Positions 44,904 through 53,646 of a stretch of 64,000 nt of DNA are shown in pieces. The notes under the pieces are model-generated. The model did not search any database. It saw nothing but the letters and a program-made list of their open reading frames with translations, and had not been told where the DNA came from. Where the stretch lies: positions 62,147 to 126,146 of the forward strand of contig SNAP01000007.1 in NCBI GenBank assembly GCA_022496785.1. The letters are read 5' to 3'. The translations under genes and the position numbers were made by a program. The DNA comes from Marinilabiliaceae bacterium JC040 (GTDB lineage Bacteria; Bacteroidota; Bacteroidia; Bacteroidales; Marinifilaceae). The stretch's first letter is position 1, and each line of letters begins with the position of its first letter.

Positions 44904-47753
44904 ATGAAGAAAAACACATTACTAACTTTATTAATATTACTTGTATTAATAGGATGTAAGAAATCTGACGAAAATCTAGATTCAAAAAAGAAACAGCAAC
45001 CTCATAAGTTTGCTATATCTGATTGCTTTGTACAAAAAGGACCATTTACTCAAGGTTCCGAAATAATAATACAAGAATTAGATGCTAAATTTCAACCTAT
45101 AGGAAAGACTTATAGTACAGAAACAAAAGACGATTTTGGTTCTTTTGATACTGACATAAAAGTAAATTCAAAATACGTAGAAATTATTGCTAAAGGATAT
45201 TATTTTAACGAAATAACTGGTAAAATTGATGGTCCAATAAGTCTTAGAACAATAAGTAATCTTGAAGAAAAGAATCTTAATATTAATATTCTAACAACTT
45301 TAGCTAAGAACAGAATTATACAACTTATAAATTCAGGGAAAAAAACTTATAAAGAAGCTAAAAAACAAGCTCAAGAAGAAATACTTAAGATATTTAATAT
45401 ACCACAAGAGTTTATAGATAAAATAAGTAATTTCGAAAATATGGATATAAGTAAAAAGGGAAATAATAATGCTATCCTACTTGCTATTTCATGTATTCTA
45501 CAAAATAATAACACTGCTGGTGAATTATCTGAATTTATATCAAAAATAAAAGATAATATACAAGACACTGGTAAACTTACAGATAAAACATTAATAAACG
45601 CTATAGACTACAACAGCCAGACCTTACATCTTAAGGAAATATTAAACAATTTAAAATTAAGATATCATAAATTGAATCTTGATGTAGAAATACCATATTT
45701 CGAAAATTTTATTGATTCAGATGGTGATGGTATTATAAATCAGTATGATTGTACATGTACCTTCCCTAAAGGAGATATATTAACAGCAAAACCAACATTT
45801 AAATGGACTCGTTTAAATAAAAAAGATATCAAATACATAATTCAAATATCTGAAGATAAAGAGTTTAAAAACATAATCGAAGAAAATAAAGAAACAGAGA
45901 AAAACGAATATACAAGTTCAAAGGTATTTAAGTATAATAAACAATACTATTGGAGAATTGCAGCAATTGAGAATGGAATTAAAAAAGAATGGGATACTTC
46001 TAGTTTTAAAATCACATTTGGCGAAATAAATATAATTAGTCCTACCTCTGAAATTTCAAATACTAAACCACTATTTTCATGGTCTCACTACGTAGATCAA
46101 TATTTAAAAGATGCTTTTCACTATCACCTACAAATAGCAAAAGATGAAAATTTTAAAGATATAGTATTAGATGAAAATAATCTAAGAGAAAATACATATC
46201 AAATTAAAAACGCTTTAGATTTAAATAGAAACTATTATTGGAGAATTTCTATAGTAGAAAAGAATAATGTAGCTGGAGAATGGAATAAAGCCTCTTTTAA
46301 AATTAATATAGGTGAAATAACATCTCTTAATCCAAGTGGAAACATTTGGGATAGTAGACCTACATTCACATGGTTTACAAACAAAAATATTAATGGAAGC
46401 TATACATTTCAACTATCTTCTGATAAAGATTTTAAAAATATATTAGAAGAAAAAGAAGGTTTAAAAAAAGCAGAATATCAATCTGATAAAGCATTAGAAC
46501 CATATAAAAATTATTATTGGAGAGTAGCAATAGTTGATGAAAATGGTATCAAAGGAAATTGGAAAGAAACATCTATTAATCTGTCTATAGACGATATTTC
46601 ATACATTTTCTGTCAACAAGGAGAAAATAGAGAAATTAAATTAGAATGGGCTGCAGGTAGTTTCTACATTAAAAACTTCCAAATTCAAATTGCTAGCGAT
46701 AGAAACTTTAGGAATATAATTATAGATAGAGATAATGTAAAAACAGAAAATTACACAATAAAAGGAGATCTAGAATATAACAGAAACTACTATGTAAGAA
46801 TTAGAACAAAAGACGTTAATGGTGCATGTTTCAATTGGACTAAAGAAAGTTTTAAATTAGAAATACCTCATATGGAATTGTATAATCCATTAACTATTAC
46901 AAAATCTAACAAACCAATCTTTAAATGGAAAGATTTTAAATGTATTGATGGAGAGTATTACCATTTCAAAATTTATGATGAAAATCATACTCTAATAGAA
47001 GAAGATAAAACACTTCAAGAACCTTCATATACACTTAATACTATCTTAGAAAACGGAAAAACTTATACTTGGGAGATTGCTTTTATACAAAAAAATGGCA
47101 CTCACTCTGAATGGATAACAGAATCTTTTGAATATGATAGTAATATCATATGCTATATCCCTTTTAACGAAAGTCAAGAAGATTATATTACAAATTGCAA
47201 TAAAGGTATAAAAGAAGGGAACTATATAGCTGGTAAAAACAATACTACATATAGCAAGACAGCTTATTTCTTTGATGGTTACGACTCTATTTTATATAAT
47301 AAGGGAGCCTATAAACTTGAAAATAAGTTTTCAATATCTTTATGGTACGAATATTCTAATGAAGATAAATCGTCAAATAAGCAATATCTAATATGTAAAG
47401 ATTTAGAATCTTATTCTATTTCAATAGAAAAAGCAGAAGGTAAATCTATTGTATCATTTAATAATGGATCTAAAAGCATTCTAAAATCTGAAATATTAAC
47501 AAACGAATGGCATCATGTTTGTGTTAAAAGTGATGGTGCTAATATATATCTATATATAGATGGTAGTATTGTAAAAGAAACAAACTTCACTGAATCATTT
47601 AAAGAAACTACAGATACACCTTTTACTGTTGGTGCAGGAAGTCACAAATCTGAAACCGAAGGATATTACACTGGAAAACTAGATAATATTAGAATATATA
47701 ATCGAACTCTAAACGAAGCTGAGATTATAGATATTTACAACAGTAATAAATAA
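44904..47753 (+). CDS. large surface lipoprotein with Fn3-like repeats and LamG domain
   Basis: A 949-residue lipoprotein (lipobox VLIGC, Cys18). Domains: an N-terminal beta region (30-130); a helical region (130-260); a calcium-binding DSDGDGIINQYD motif near 275; five Fn3-like repeats of about 85 residues (about 297-750), each with the pattern KPxFxW...D/NFKNI...NYYWRI; and a C-terminal LamG/concanavalin-like domain (about 755-949) with FSISLWYEYS, NEWHHVCVKSDG and LDNIRIYNRTLNEAEI. It probably binds glycans or host/environmental polymers at the surface. It stands alone, behind two inverted repeats, with a terminator after it. Confidence 0.8.
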   Translation: MKKNTLLTLLILLVLIGCKKSDENLDSKKKQQPHKFAISDCFVQKGPFTQGSEIIIQELDAKFQPIGKTYSTETKDDFGSFDTDIKVNSKYVEIIAKGYYFNEITGKIDGPISLRTISNLEEKNLNINILTTLAKNRIIQLINSGKKTYKEAKKQAQEEILKIFNIPQEFIDKISNFENMDISKKGNNNAILLAISCILQNNNTAGELSEFISKIKDNIQDTGKLTDKTLINAIDYNSQTLHLKEILNNLKLRYHKLNLDVEIPYFENFIDSDGDGIINQYDCTCTFPKGDILTAKPTFKWTRLNKKDIKYIIQISEDKEFKNIIEENKETEKNEYTSSKVFKYNKQYYWRIAAIENGIKKEWDTSSFKITFGEINIISPTSEISNTKPLFSWSHYVDQYLKDAFHYHLQIAKDENFKDIVLDENNLRENTYQIKNALDLNRNYYWRISIVEKNNVAGEWNKASFKINIGEITSLNPSGNIWDSRPTFTWFTNKNINGSYTFQLSSDKDFKNILEEKEGLKKAEYQSDKALEPYKNYYWRVAIVDENGIKGNWKETSINLSIDDISYIFCQQGENREIKLEWAAGSFYIKNFQIQIASDRNFRNIIIDRDNVKTENYTIKGDLEYNRNYYVRIRTKDVNGACFNWTKESFKLEIPHMELYNPLTITKSNKPIFKWKDFKCIDGEYYHFKIYDENHTLIEEDKTLQEPSYTLNTILENGKTYTWEIAFIQKNGTHSEWITESFEYDSNIICYIPFNESQEDYITNCNKGIKEGNYIAGKNNTTYSKTAYFFDGYDSILYNKGAYKLENKFSISLWYEYSNEDKSSNKQYLICKDLESYSISIEKAEGKSIVSFNNGSKSILKSEILTNEWHHVCVKSDGANIYLYIDGSIVKETNFTESFKETTDTPFTVGAGSHKSETEGYYTGKLDNIRIYNRTLNEAEIIDIYNSNK

Positions 47754-47765
47754 ATAAATCCATAT

Positions 47766-47794
47766 AAGGTTGTCATTCTTGACAACCTTTTTTA
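47766..47794 (+). terminator. rho-independent terminator
   Basis: A perfect 10-bp stem (47766-47775 with 47780-47789), a TTCT loop and a T run. Confidence 0.9.
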
Positions 47795-47804
47795 ATTTCA
47801 TAAT

Positions 47805-48401
47805 ATGATTAAAGATATTAAACAAATTATAGAGAATTTATTACATTTCTATAATTTTGAAAATAAAACTCTCCTTTCTGTAGGAGCTGGAGGTGGTCAA
47901 TTTATTGCATATGCTAAAATAGCAAAACATGTAATAGCTGTAGATAACGATAAAAAAGCCCTTCAAATTCTTTCTAAAAAGATTAAAGAACAAAATTTAG
48001 AAAATAAATTCACACTAATACATTCCGATTTTATGGATATAGATATAAAATCAGATGTAGTATTTTTTGAATTTTGTCTACATGAGATGACTAACCATCA
48101 GAAAATGATTGATCATGCAAAAAGTTTATCCAATGATATTATCATAAGCGATCATAATATCGAATCTGAATGGGCATATATTGGAAATGAAATAGAAAAA
48201 GCAACCCTTAGCTGGAATATTATTTCAAAAAATCCTATACTTAAAAGGGAACAATATACAAGTACTCAAGTTTTTAAAGACTATACAGAACTATTCAAAA
48301 GAGTAAAAGAACAAGGAGATATTTCAATAAATAGAATTGAAAAATATAGGGATAAAAGAGAAATAGAAATTCCAATGAAATACGAGTTTGCACAATTATA
48401 A
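47805..48401 (+). CDS. class I SAM-dependent methyltransferase
   Basis: A 198-residue cytosolic enzyme. SAM motif I is LLSVGAGGGQFI, the acidic end of strand 2 is VIAVDNDKKAL, and motif IV is VVFFEFCLHEM. The FEFCLHEM segment is seen in small-molecule methyltransferases. The substrate is unknown. It begins 10 bases after the terminator of the preceding gene and has no clear promoter of its own. Confidence 0.8.
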   Translation: MIKDIKQIIENLLHFYNFENKTLLSVGAGGGQFIAYAKIAKHVIAVDNDKKALQILSKKIKEQNLENKFTLIHSDFMDIDIKSDVVFFEFCLHEMTNHQKMIDHAKSLSNDIIISDHNIESEWAYIGNEIEKATLSWNIISKNPILKREQYTSTQVFKDYTELFKRVKEQGDISINRIEKYRDKREIEIPMKYEFAQL

Positions 48402-48454
48402 TTCATAAATATAATATCTATAAAAACTCAAAAAAGATTAGTCTTTAAAATATA

Positions 48455-48488
48455 AATAAGGGTCTAGTACATATACTAAACCCTTATT
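48455..48488. terminator. hairpin between convergent genes
   Basis: AATAAGGGT (48455-48463) pairs with ACCCTTATT (48480-48488), with TAGTA/TACTA inside. T tails are weak on both sides. Confidence 0.6.
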
Positions 48489-48504
48489 AAAATCAGAGAA
48501 TATC

Positions 48505-49392
48505 CTATTTCTCTTTAATTTCGACAATAAAAGGAGTACTAGCTCCAACAATTCCAGCTCCATTTATTACATTAGACCAAATTTGCACTGGCTCAGTAAA
48601 AGGAGAATCATCTGTTTCAAGATATTGAGAAAATGATTTTAGGAATAAAAAATAATCTTTACTTATTGTTTCCAATTTTATATAAACTTTATCAAATGAA
48701 AAGTTTAAATCATAAGAAGCACAATTTATAGAAATAGATTTTTCCTTACCACTAAACATTTCGTCATTAAAAACTCCTACTTTAATCTCTTCGTCCTCTC
48801 TTATATTACCTATCCCTGAATATGAACTTCTAAAAATTTGATCTTTAGATTTATATTCCACAGCCAAATAACCACCACTTACAAGTTCTGACTTTTTGTA
48901 TAAAGTTAATTTATAATAATTGTTTTCTTTAGGATCTATAAAAGATATCTTAATCTCGGTTCTATCAGAATAATCATCACTAGAACCAGCACTCATAGCA
49001 ACATTTTGAATTGCAACCTCTTCTGGTATTTCTACACTAGCACTAGCTGAATCTACACCTTTAGACGAAGCCTCTATAGTAAATTTCTGCCCTTGTTTAG
49101 GTTTCTCTGTTGAAACAAATGCATTAGATTTCTCTGAATATGATAAAGGAATTAAATTTCCCTTAGCATCTTTAAGAGTAATCGTTGTATTAGAATCATT
49201 AATGTCATTCTTTGGCTTTGATTTAATTACCGAATACGATTTTGACACATGAATTTTAATAATAGAATCAGTCGAGAAATTAGATGAAAGCACCAATAAT
49301 GTTTTAGCCTCATCCCCAGTAAATTCTATTTCTTTATCCTTACAACTACAAATTGAAAGACAAATAATTAATAATAAGAATATATTTTTCAT
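48505..49392 (-). CDS. DUF4249 surface lipoprotein
   Basis: A 295-residue lipoprotein (lipobox CLSICSC) with a beta-sandwich pattern. Its segments match DUF4249, a Bacteroidota family paired with TonB-dependent receptors: LLVLSSNFSTDSIIKIHVSKS, ATVTLKDA-like NTTITLKDAKG and a late YFLFLKSF helix. It starts 3 bases after the receptor gene. By analogy with SusD-like partners it may capture the ligand for the receptor, but the ligand is unknown. Confidence 0.8.
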   Translation of the reverse strand: MKNIFLLLIICLSICSCKDKEIEFTGDEAKTLLVLSSNFSTDSIIKIHVSKSYSVIKSKPKNDINDSNTTITLKDAKGNLIPLSYSEKSNAFVSTEKPKQGQKFTIEASSKGVDSASASVEIPEEVAIQNVAMSAGSSDDYSDRTEIKISFIDPKENNYYKLTLYKKSELVSGGYLAVEYKSKDQIFRSSYSGIGNIREDEEIKVGVFNDEMFSGKEKSISINCASYDLNFSFDKVYIKLETISKDYFLFLKSFSQYLETDDSPFTEPVQIWSNVINGAGIVGASTPFIVEIKEK

Positions 49393-49395
49393 AAT

Positions 49396-51816
49396 TTAAA
49401 AAGTAAAAATGTAAGACACTGATGGAATAATAGTAAATAAACTTGTTTGTTTCAACACTTTATGATCTCCTTTATTTGAGAAATGAAGATAAAAAGGATT
49501 CGATCTATTATAAACATTATAAACACTTATATTCCAAGTTCTTGTTCCATACTTCTTCTTTTTATGGAAATTCACACTAAAATCCAATCTATGATATGCT
49601 GGTGCACGATAATTATTCCTTCCCTCTGGAATAGGAATCTTCATATTCGATTTATCAGTATATGTATAAGAATCATTTACTATAAATTTATCAAGATAAA
49701 GATCCATATTTCTTGTAGACATTGTTAAAGAATTTCCAGTACCATAAACCCAAGTCATTCCAAAGTCTATCTTCTTTGAAGGCTTATGAGTTATTACAAT
49801 ACTCACATCATGTCGTCTGTCGTATTTAGCAGCAAATGTCTTTCCGTAGTTAATTGTTGGGAAATCTCTATCCGTTTTAGATAAAGTATAACCTATCCAA
49901 CCTGTTGTCTTTCCAACAGTTTTATTAAACTGCAACTCTATTCCATAAGCTTTACCTTTACCCATTTCAACAAGATCTTCCCACTTTGAATTATAAGAAA
50001 AGAAAGTCGTTCCATCCTTATATTCTATAAGATTATCCATTTCTTTATAAAAACCTTCAACAGTAAAATCGTAACCATTACCTAAATTATAAGCAGCACC
50101 CAAAGCATACTGAGTCGACTTCATAGGCTTAATACGTTTTGTTACTGGAAGCCATAAATCTGTTGGCATACTAATAGTTGAATTAGATAAAAGATGAATA
50201 TACTGTTGCATTTTAGAATACGCCAACTTAAGCGATAAATCTTCATTAACAAGATATCTAACAGCTAAACGAGGTTCAAACGATTGGTAAGTATTTTTCT
50301 GAACATTAAACAAAGAATAATGTAGACCTACATTTGCTTTCAAAGATTCTGATATTTTATAATCATCTTCAATATAAGCAGCTCCTTCATGTGCATAAAT
50401 ATTTTTATTACCATAATTATAAGTAACATCCTCATTTCCTGCCCCTTTAGGTTTTAGATTATCTGTTTTAGAAACACTAATAATATTTTCTCCAGGAATA
50501 AAAGAATGATATATATAAGATGCTCCTATTTTAATTGAATGGTTTGGATTAGGAAGATAATCCAAATCGAATTTATAAGCAAAATCATAAATTCCAGAAG
50601 TATACTTAAATTTAGTTCTTTCCTTATAATCCTCATCAACACTAGAAGAAGTTGAATATTTTAGATATCTCTCTTCAGAAGAATCAAAATCTAATCCAAA
50701 ATCATATTTACTATAAGTAACAGTTGTATTAGAAAATAATTTAGGCGAGAAAATATAATTCCATCTAAGAGCTAAAGTTTTATTACCCCAATCAAAATTG
50801 TTATTTGATTTATCTTTCTTAATCTCTTTTCTAGAACTATCATCAATAGTTTCCTTATCATTACTCTCTCCTCCTCCTTTATCAGAACCTAAATATGCAG
50901 AAAGAAACAAACGACTCTTATCTGAAAATTTATGGTTTATTTTGGCATTCAAATCATAGAAATAATAACCAAACTTATCTGATTTTTGAAAAGGCTTTAT
51001 TAAAAGATCGATATATGTTCTTCTAGCAGAAATATTAAAAGATGTTCTATCTTTTATAATAGGTCCTTCAAAATTTATCTTTGAAGATATAATCCCTACA
51101 GAGACACTTCCATGATATTCTTTCATATTACCTTCTTTCATTCTTATATCAATTACAGAAGACAATCTACCTCCAAAACGTGCTGGAAATCCTCCTTTAT
51201 AAACATCAACATAATGAACAGCATCTGGATTAAATACAGAAAAGAATCCAAATAAATGGTTTGCATTATAAACAGGAACACCATCTAACATTAAAAGATT
51301 TTGGTCTGGTCCTCCACCTCTAACATAAATACCACTTGAACCTTCCGAACCTGATTGTATACCTGGAAGCAATTGAATAGTTTTAATAACGTCACTCTCC
51401 CCCATAAAAGCTGGCAACGATTTAATCTTCTCAACATTAATATTTGTAAGACTCATTTGAGAACTTTCAACCTTTTTGCTTACAGAATTTGCTGAAACAA
51501 CAACTTCTTCTAATTCAACAACACCCCCTAATTCAATATTTATTTTCAAATCTTTTGAAAGATCTATTTCCTTAATAACAGTATTATATCCTACAAAAGA
51601 GAATGATATAGTATGTTTTCCTTTAGGTAATGTTAAAGAATAGAAACCATAAACATTTGTAGAAATACCTGCTTTGGTAGTTTCATCGTATACTGTTGCT
51701 CCAATAAGTGCCTCACCAGAACTTGCTTCTTTAACAATACCGCTAATTGTATATTTCTCCTGAGCTTGCAAACCAAAAGACAATAATAATAACGCAATTG
51801 CAATAAATTTTTTCAT
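49396..51816 (-). CDS. TonB-dependent outer-membrane receptor with regulatory-like N-domain
   Basis: An 806-residue protein with a signal ending FGLQAQ. A carboxypeptidase-regulatory-like domain spans about residues 22-105 (GEALIGATVYDETTKAG). A plug follows, with LLMLDGVPVYNANHLFGFFSVFNPDAV and YKGGFPARFGGRLSSVIDI. The barrel ends in an aromatic residue (SYIFTF). It imports an unknown ligand across the outer membrane with TonB energy. It forms a two-gene unit with the DUF4249 lipoprotein. Confidence 0.9.
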   Translation of the reverse strand: MKKFIAIALLLLSFGLQAQEKYTISGIVKEASSGEALIGATVYDETTKAGISTNVYGFYSLTLPKGKHTISFSFVGYNTVIKEIDLSKDLKINIELGGVVELEEVVVSANSVSKKVESSQMSLTNINVEKIKSLPAFMGESDVIKTIQLLPGIQSGSEGSSGIYVRGGGPDQNLLMLDGVPVYNANHLFGFFSVFNPDAVHYVDVYKGGFPARFGGRLSSVIDIRMKEGNMKEYHGSVSVGIISSKINFEGPIIKDRTSFNISARRTYIDLLIKPFQKSDKFGYYFYDLNAKINHKFSDKSRLFLSAYLGSDKGGGESNDKETIDDSSRKEIKKDKSNNNFDWGNKTLALRWNYIFSPKLFSNTTVTYSKYDFGLDFDSSEERYLKYSTSSSVDEDYKERTKFKYTSGIYDFAYKFDLDYLPNPNHSIKIGASYIYHSFIPGENIISVSKTDNLKPKGAGNEDVTYNYGNKNIYAHEGAAYIEDDYKISESLKANVGLHYSLFNVQKNTYQSFEPRLAVRYLVNEDLSLKLAYSKMQQYIHLLSNSTISMPTDLWLPVTKRIKPMKSTQYALGAAYNLGNGYDFTVEGFYKEMDNLIEYKDGTTFFSYNSKWEDLVEMGKGKAYGIELQFNKTVGKTTGWIGYTLSKTDRDFPTINYGKTFAAKYDRRHDVSIVITHKPSKKIDFGMTWVYGTGNSLTMSTRNMDLYLDKFIVNDSYTYTDKSNMKIPIPEGRNNYRAPAYHRLDFSVNFHKKKKYGTRTWNISVYNVYNRSNPFYLHFSNKGDHKVLKQTSLFTIIPSVSYIFTF

Positions 51817-51995
51817 CTATAAATAGTTTAATAATTATCCTGAGCAAAAGTATATTCTATTTTTTATAGAAAAAACTTATAAATTATATGATTTTGTTAA
51901 TATCACGTTAAAAAAAAACCATACAGATATATTCTGATTCTTAGATATTTATAATATTATAGTATATTTTACTAGTATTTTTTTCACTATTTCTA

Positions 51996-52025
51996 TTGTA
52001 TTACTAAAAACTTCACTTATATTTG
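51996..52025 (+). promoter_or_regulatory. promoter of the tRNA-Asp gene
   Basis: TTG (51996-51998) is 19 bases before TATATTTG (52018-52025), an exact -7 element, 27 bases before the tRNA. Confidence 0.6.
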
Positions 52026-52052
52026 CACTGTCTTCAAAAGGAGATAAACACT

Positions 52053-52129
52053 GGTCTGGTAGTTCAGTTGGTTAGAATACATGCCTGTCACGCATGGGGT
52101 CGCGAGTTCGAGTCTCGTCCAGACCGCCA
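52053..52129 (+). tRNA. tRNA-Asp (anticodon GTC)
   Basis: A full cloverleaf of 77 bases. The acceptor stem GGTCTGG pairs with CCAGACC, the discriminator base is G, and CCA is encoded. The anticodon loop CTGTCAC gives GTC. The T arm has GTTCGAGTC. It is a single tRNA gene with its own promoter and terminator. Confidence 0.96.
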
Positions 52130-52131
52130 AC

Positions 52132-52167
52132 AAAAAAGAGATTGTCTTAATTGACAATCTCTTTTTT
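52132..52167. terminator. strong bidirectional terminator
   Basis: A perfect 15-bp stem (52132-52146 with 52153-52167), a TTAATT loop, an A run on the left and a T run on the right. It serves the tRNA and the convergent thioredoxin-like gene. Confidence 0.9.
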
Positions 52168-52184
52168 TTGTATAGATACTCTTC

Positions 52185-52667
52185 TTAAAGAGTATATTTT
52201 GTAGCCTTAGGAGACCAATTTTTCAGAAAGCCTACAACTTTCTTTTCATCATATCCTCTACCCTTTTCAAGTAATCCACTATCTTGAATATGGATAACTT
52301 TTCCCTTTTTATTCAAAATAACAAAAACAGGATACCCAAATCGTCCAGGATTTCCAAGTTTCTTCATAAGCTCTTTATTTTCTCTTGCACTAACAAGAAC
52401 TTCAATATAATTGTTCTTTAAGACCTTATGAACACGCTTATTTTCCTTAGTATAATTATGAAACATTATACACCAAGGGCACCAATTTCCTCCTATTTTC
52501 ACAAATACATTCTTATTCTCACCTTTTGCTTTCTTAATAGCAACATTCAATTCTTTTTGAGCATCAGCTTTTTCATTATAAACTTTTTTCTGTGCTACAG
52601 AACTTAAAGTACACAAGAATATTAATACAACAAATAGAGATAATCTTTTAGTAATCATTTTTCCCAT
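52185..52667 (-). CDS. exported thioredoxin-like protein (DUF255/thioredoxin_7 type)
   Basis: A 160-residue exported protein with a signal ending LSSVAQ and one thioredoxin fold. The active site is NWCPWCIMF (Cys63/Cys66) and the cis-Pro loop is GYPVFVIL. The KIGGNWCPWC context differs from the TlpA-like protein at 6597 and fits the thioredoxin_7 group. An ATG three codons in (52658) is an equally good start. It is a third separate secreted thiol protein in the window; its substrate is unknown. Confidence 0.82.
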   Translation of the reverse strand: MGKMITKRLSLFVVLIFLCTLSSVAQKKVYNEKADAQKELNVAIKKAKGENKNVFVKIGGNWCPWCIMFHNYTKENKRVHKVLKNNYIEVLVSARENKELMKKLGNPGRFGYPVFVILNKKGKVIHIQDSGLLEKGRGYDEKKVVGFLKNWSPKATKYTL

Positions 52668-52732
52668 TTTATAAATTTAATCAGTTAATATTTAGAATCT
52701 AAAAATAATAAAATATCCAATTCCTAAATCAT

Positions 52733-52740
52733 TATATTTG
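52733..52740 (+). promoter_or_regulatory. -7 element of the GNAT gene
   Basis: TATATTTG is an exact TAnnTTTG, 25 bases before the ATG at 52766. Confidence 0.5.
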
Positions 52741-52765
52741 CATAAACATATCAATTTTAAGATAT

Positions 52766-53302
52766 ATGATAGAATTAAAAGATATAAGTTCAGATATCGA
52801 TTTAGAAAAATTCAATATCGATCTACTACAAAAAAGTTTCCCAAAAGAAGAATATAGAGACTTAAAAGTATTAAAGCAATACATACAAAATAAAAGTATA
52901 TTCTACCCTAAAACTATTTTACTAGATAAGAAACCTATAGGAATATTTCATTACTGGCAATTAGAAGAATATTTCTATATAGAACATTTTGCCATATCTT
53001 CAGAACACAGAAATAAAGGTCTAGGAGAAGCCTGTTTATCCCATATACAACAAACAATATTAAATAATAAAACAATAGTACTAGAAGTAGAAATTCCTAA
53101 TTCAAAAATTGCTATTAGGCGTATAAACTTCTATAAAAGACTGGGGTTTCATTTAATGGATTTCGAATATTATCAACCTCCATATAAGAAAGATTATAAT
53201 CAGATAGAAATGAAACTAATGATAAATAAACAAATTGATAAGATTCATATTCTCAATAAAATAAGAAATCTAATGTATTTAAACATCTACAATACACATT
53301 AA
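52766..53302 (+). CDS. GNAT-family N-acetyltransferase
   Basis: A 178-residue cytosolic protein. Acetyl-CoA motif A is FYIEHFAISSEHRNKGLGEACL, with the R/Q-x-x-G-x-G/A-like NKGLGEA. Motif B includes INFYKRLGFHLMDFEYYQPPY. The C-terminal 25 residues form an added helix. The acceptor cannot be read from sequence; it could be a protein or a small molecule. It is a single gene. Confidence 0.82.
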   Translation: MIELKDISSDIDLEKFNIDLLQKSFPKEEYRDLKVLKQYIQNKSIFYPKTILLDKKPIGIFHYWQLEEYFYIEHFAISSEHRNKGLGEACLSHIQQTILNNKTIVLEVEIPNSKIAIRRINFYKRLGFHLMDFEYYQPPYKKDYNQIEMKLMINKQIDKIHILNKIRNLMYLNIYNTH

Positions 53303-53322
53303 TTGTTTTTTCATTATATTTA

Positions 53323-53352
53323 TTTGAAATAATAAAAAAAATTTTACTTTTG
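53323..53352 (+). promoter_or_regulatory. promoter of the B12 uptake locus
   Basis: TTTG (53323-53326), an 18-base spacer, and TACTTTTG (53345-53352) match both elements. Transcription would start near 53358, at the 5' edge of the riboswitch. Confidence 0.65.
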
Positions 53353-53355
53353 TAT

Positions 53356-53525
53356 CCGTTGGTGTAGCTAGTGCAAACTAGCAACTTAATAGGGAATCTC
53401 GTGAAAATCGAGGACTGTACCCGCAGCTGTAAGCTCCAATAACTTTATGGAAATCAAAAACCACTGTTATAAAATAACGGGAAGGTAAACATAAAGGGAG
53501 TAAGTCAGAAGACCTGCCACAAAAT
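53356..53525 (+). promoter_or_regulatory. cobalamin riboswitch
   Basis: Diagnostic elements of the RF00174 class are all visible: GGTGTAGC at the 5' side, AGGGAATC, GTGAAAATC, GGACTGTACCCGCAGCTGTAAG, and the B12 box AAGTCAGAAGACCTGCC at about 53502-53518. It lies between the promoter and the first BtuG-like gene. Downstream, GCTTT(53537)...AAAGC encloses CGGGAGTT, which can alternatively pair with AATTCCC near 53596; this may be the expression platform. B12 binding is expected to shut off the operon. Confidence 0.95.
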
Positions 53526-53646
53526 ATATTATTCAAGCTTTCGGGAGTTAAAGCAAGTATAATGAAATACTATTATATAATATTTCTTTTTACTTAATTC
53601 CCTGTGGCTGTATTTGTAATACAATAATACACAATAGATAAGTAAA

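Noticed and set aside
52053-52167. Integration (att) site at the tRNA-Asp gene
   Set aside because: The repeat beside the tRNA is a terminator. No integrase or repeated tRNA 3' end follows.
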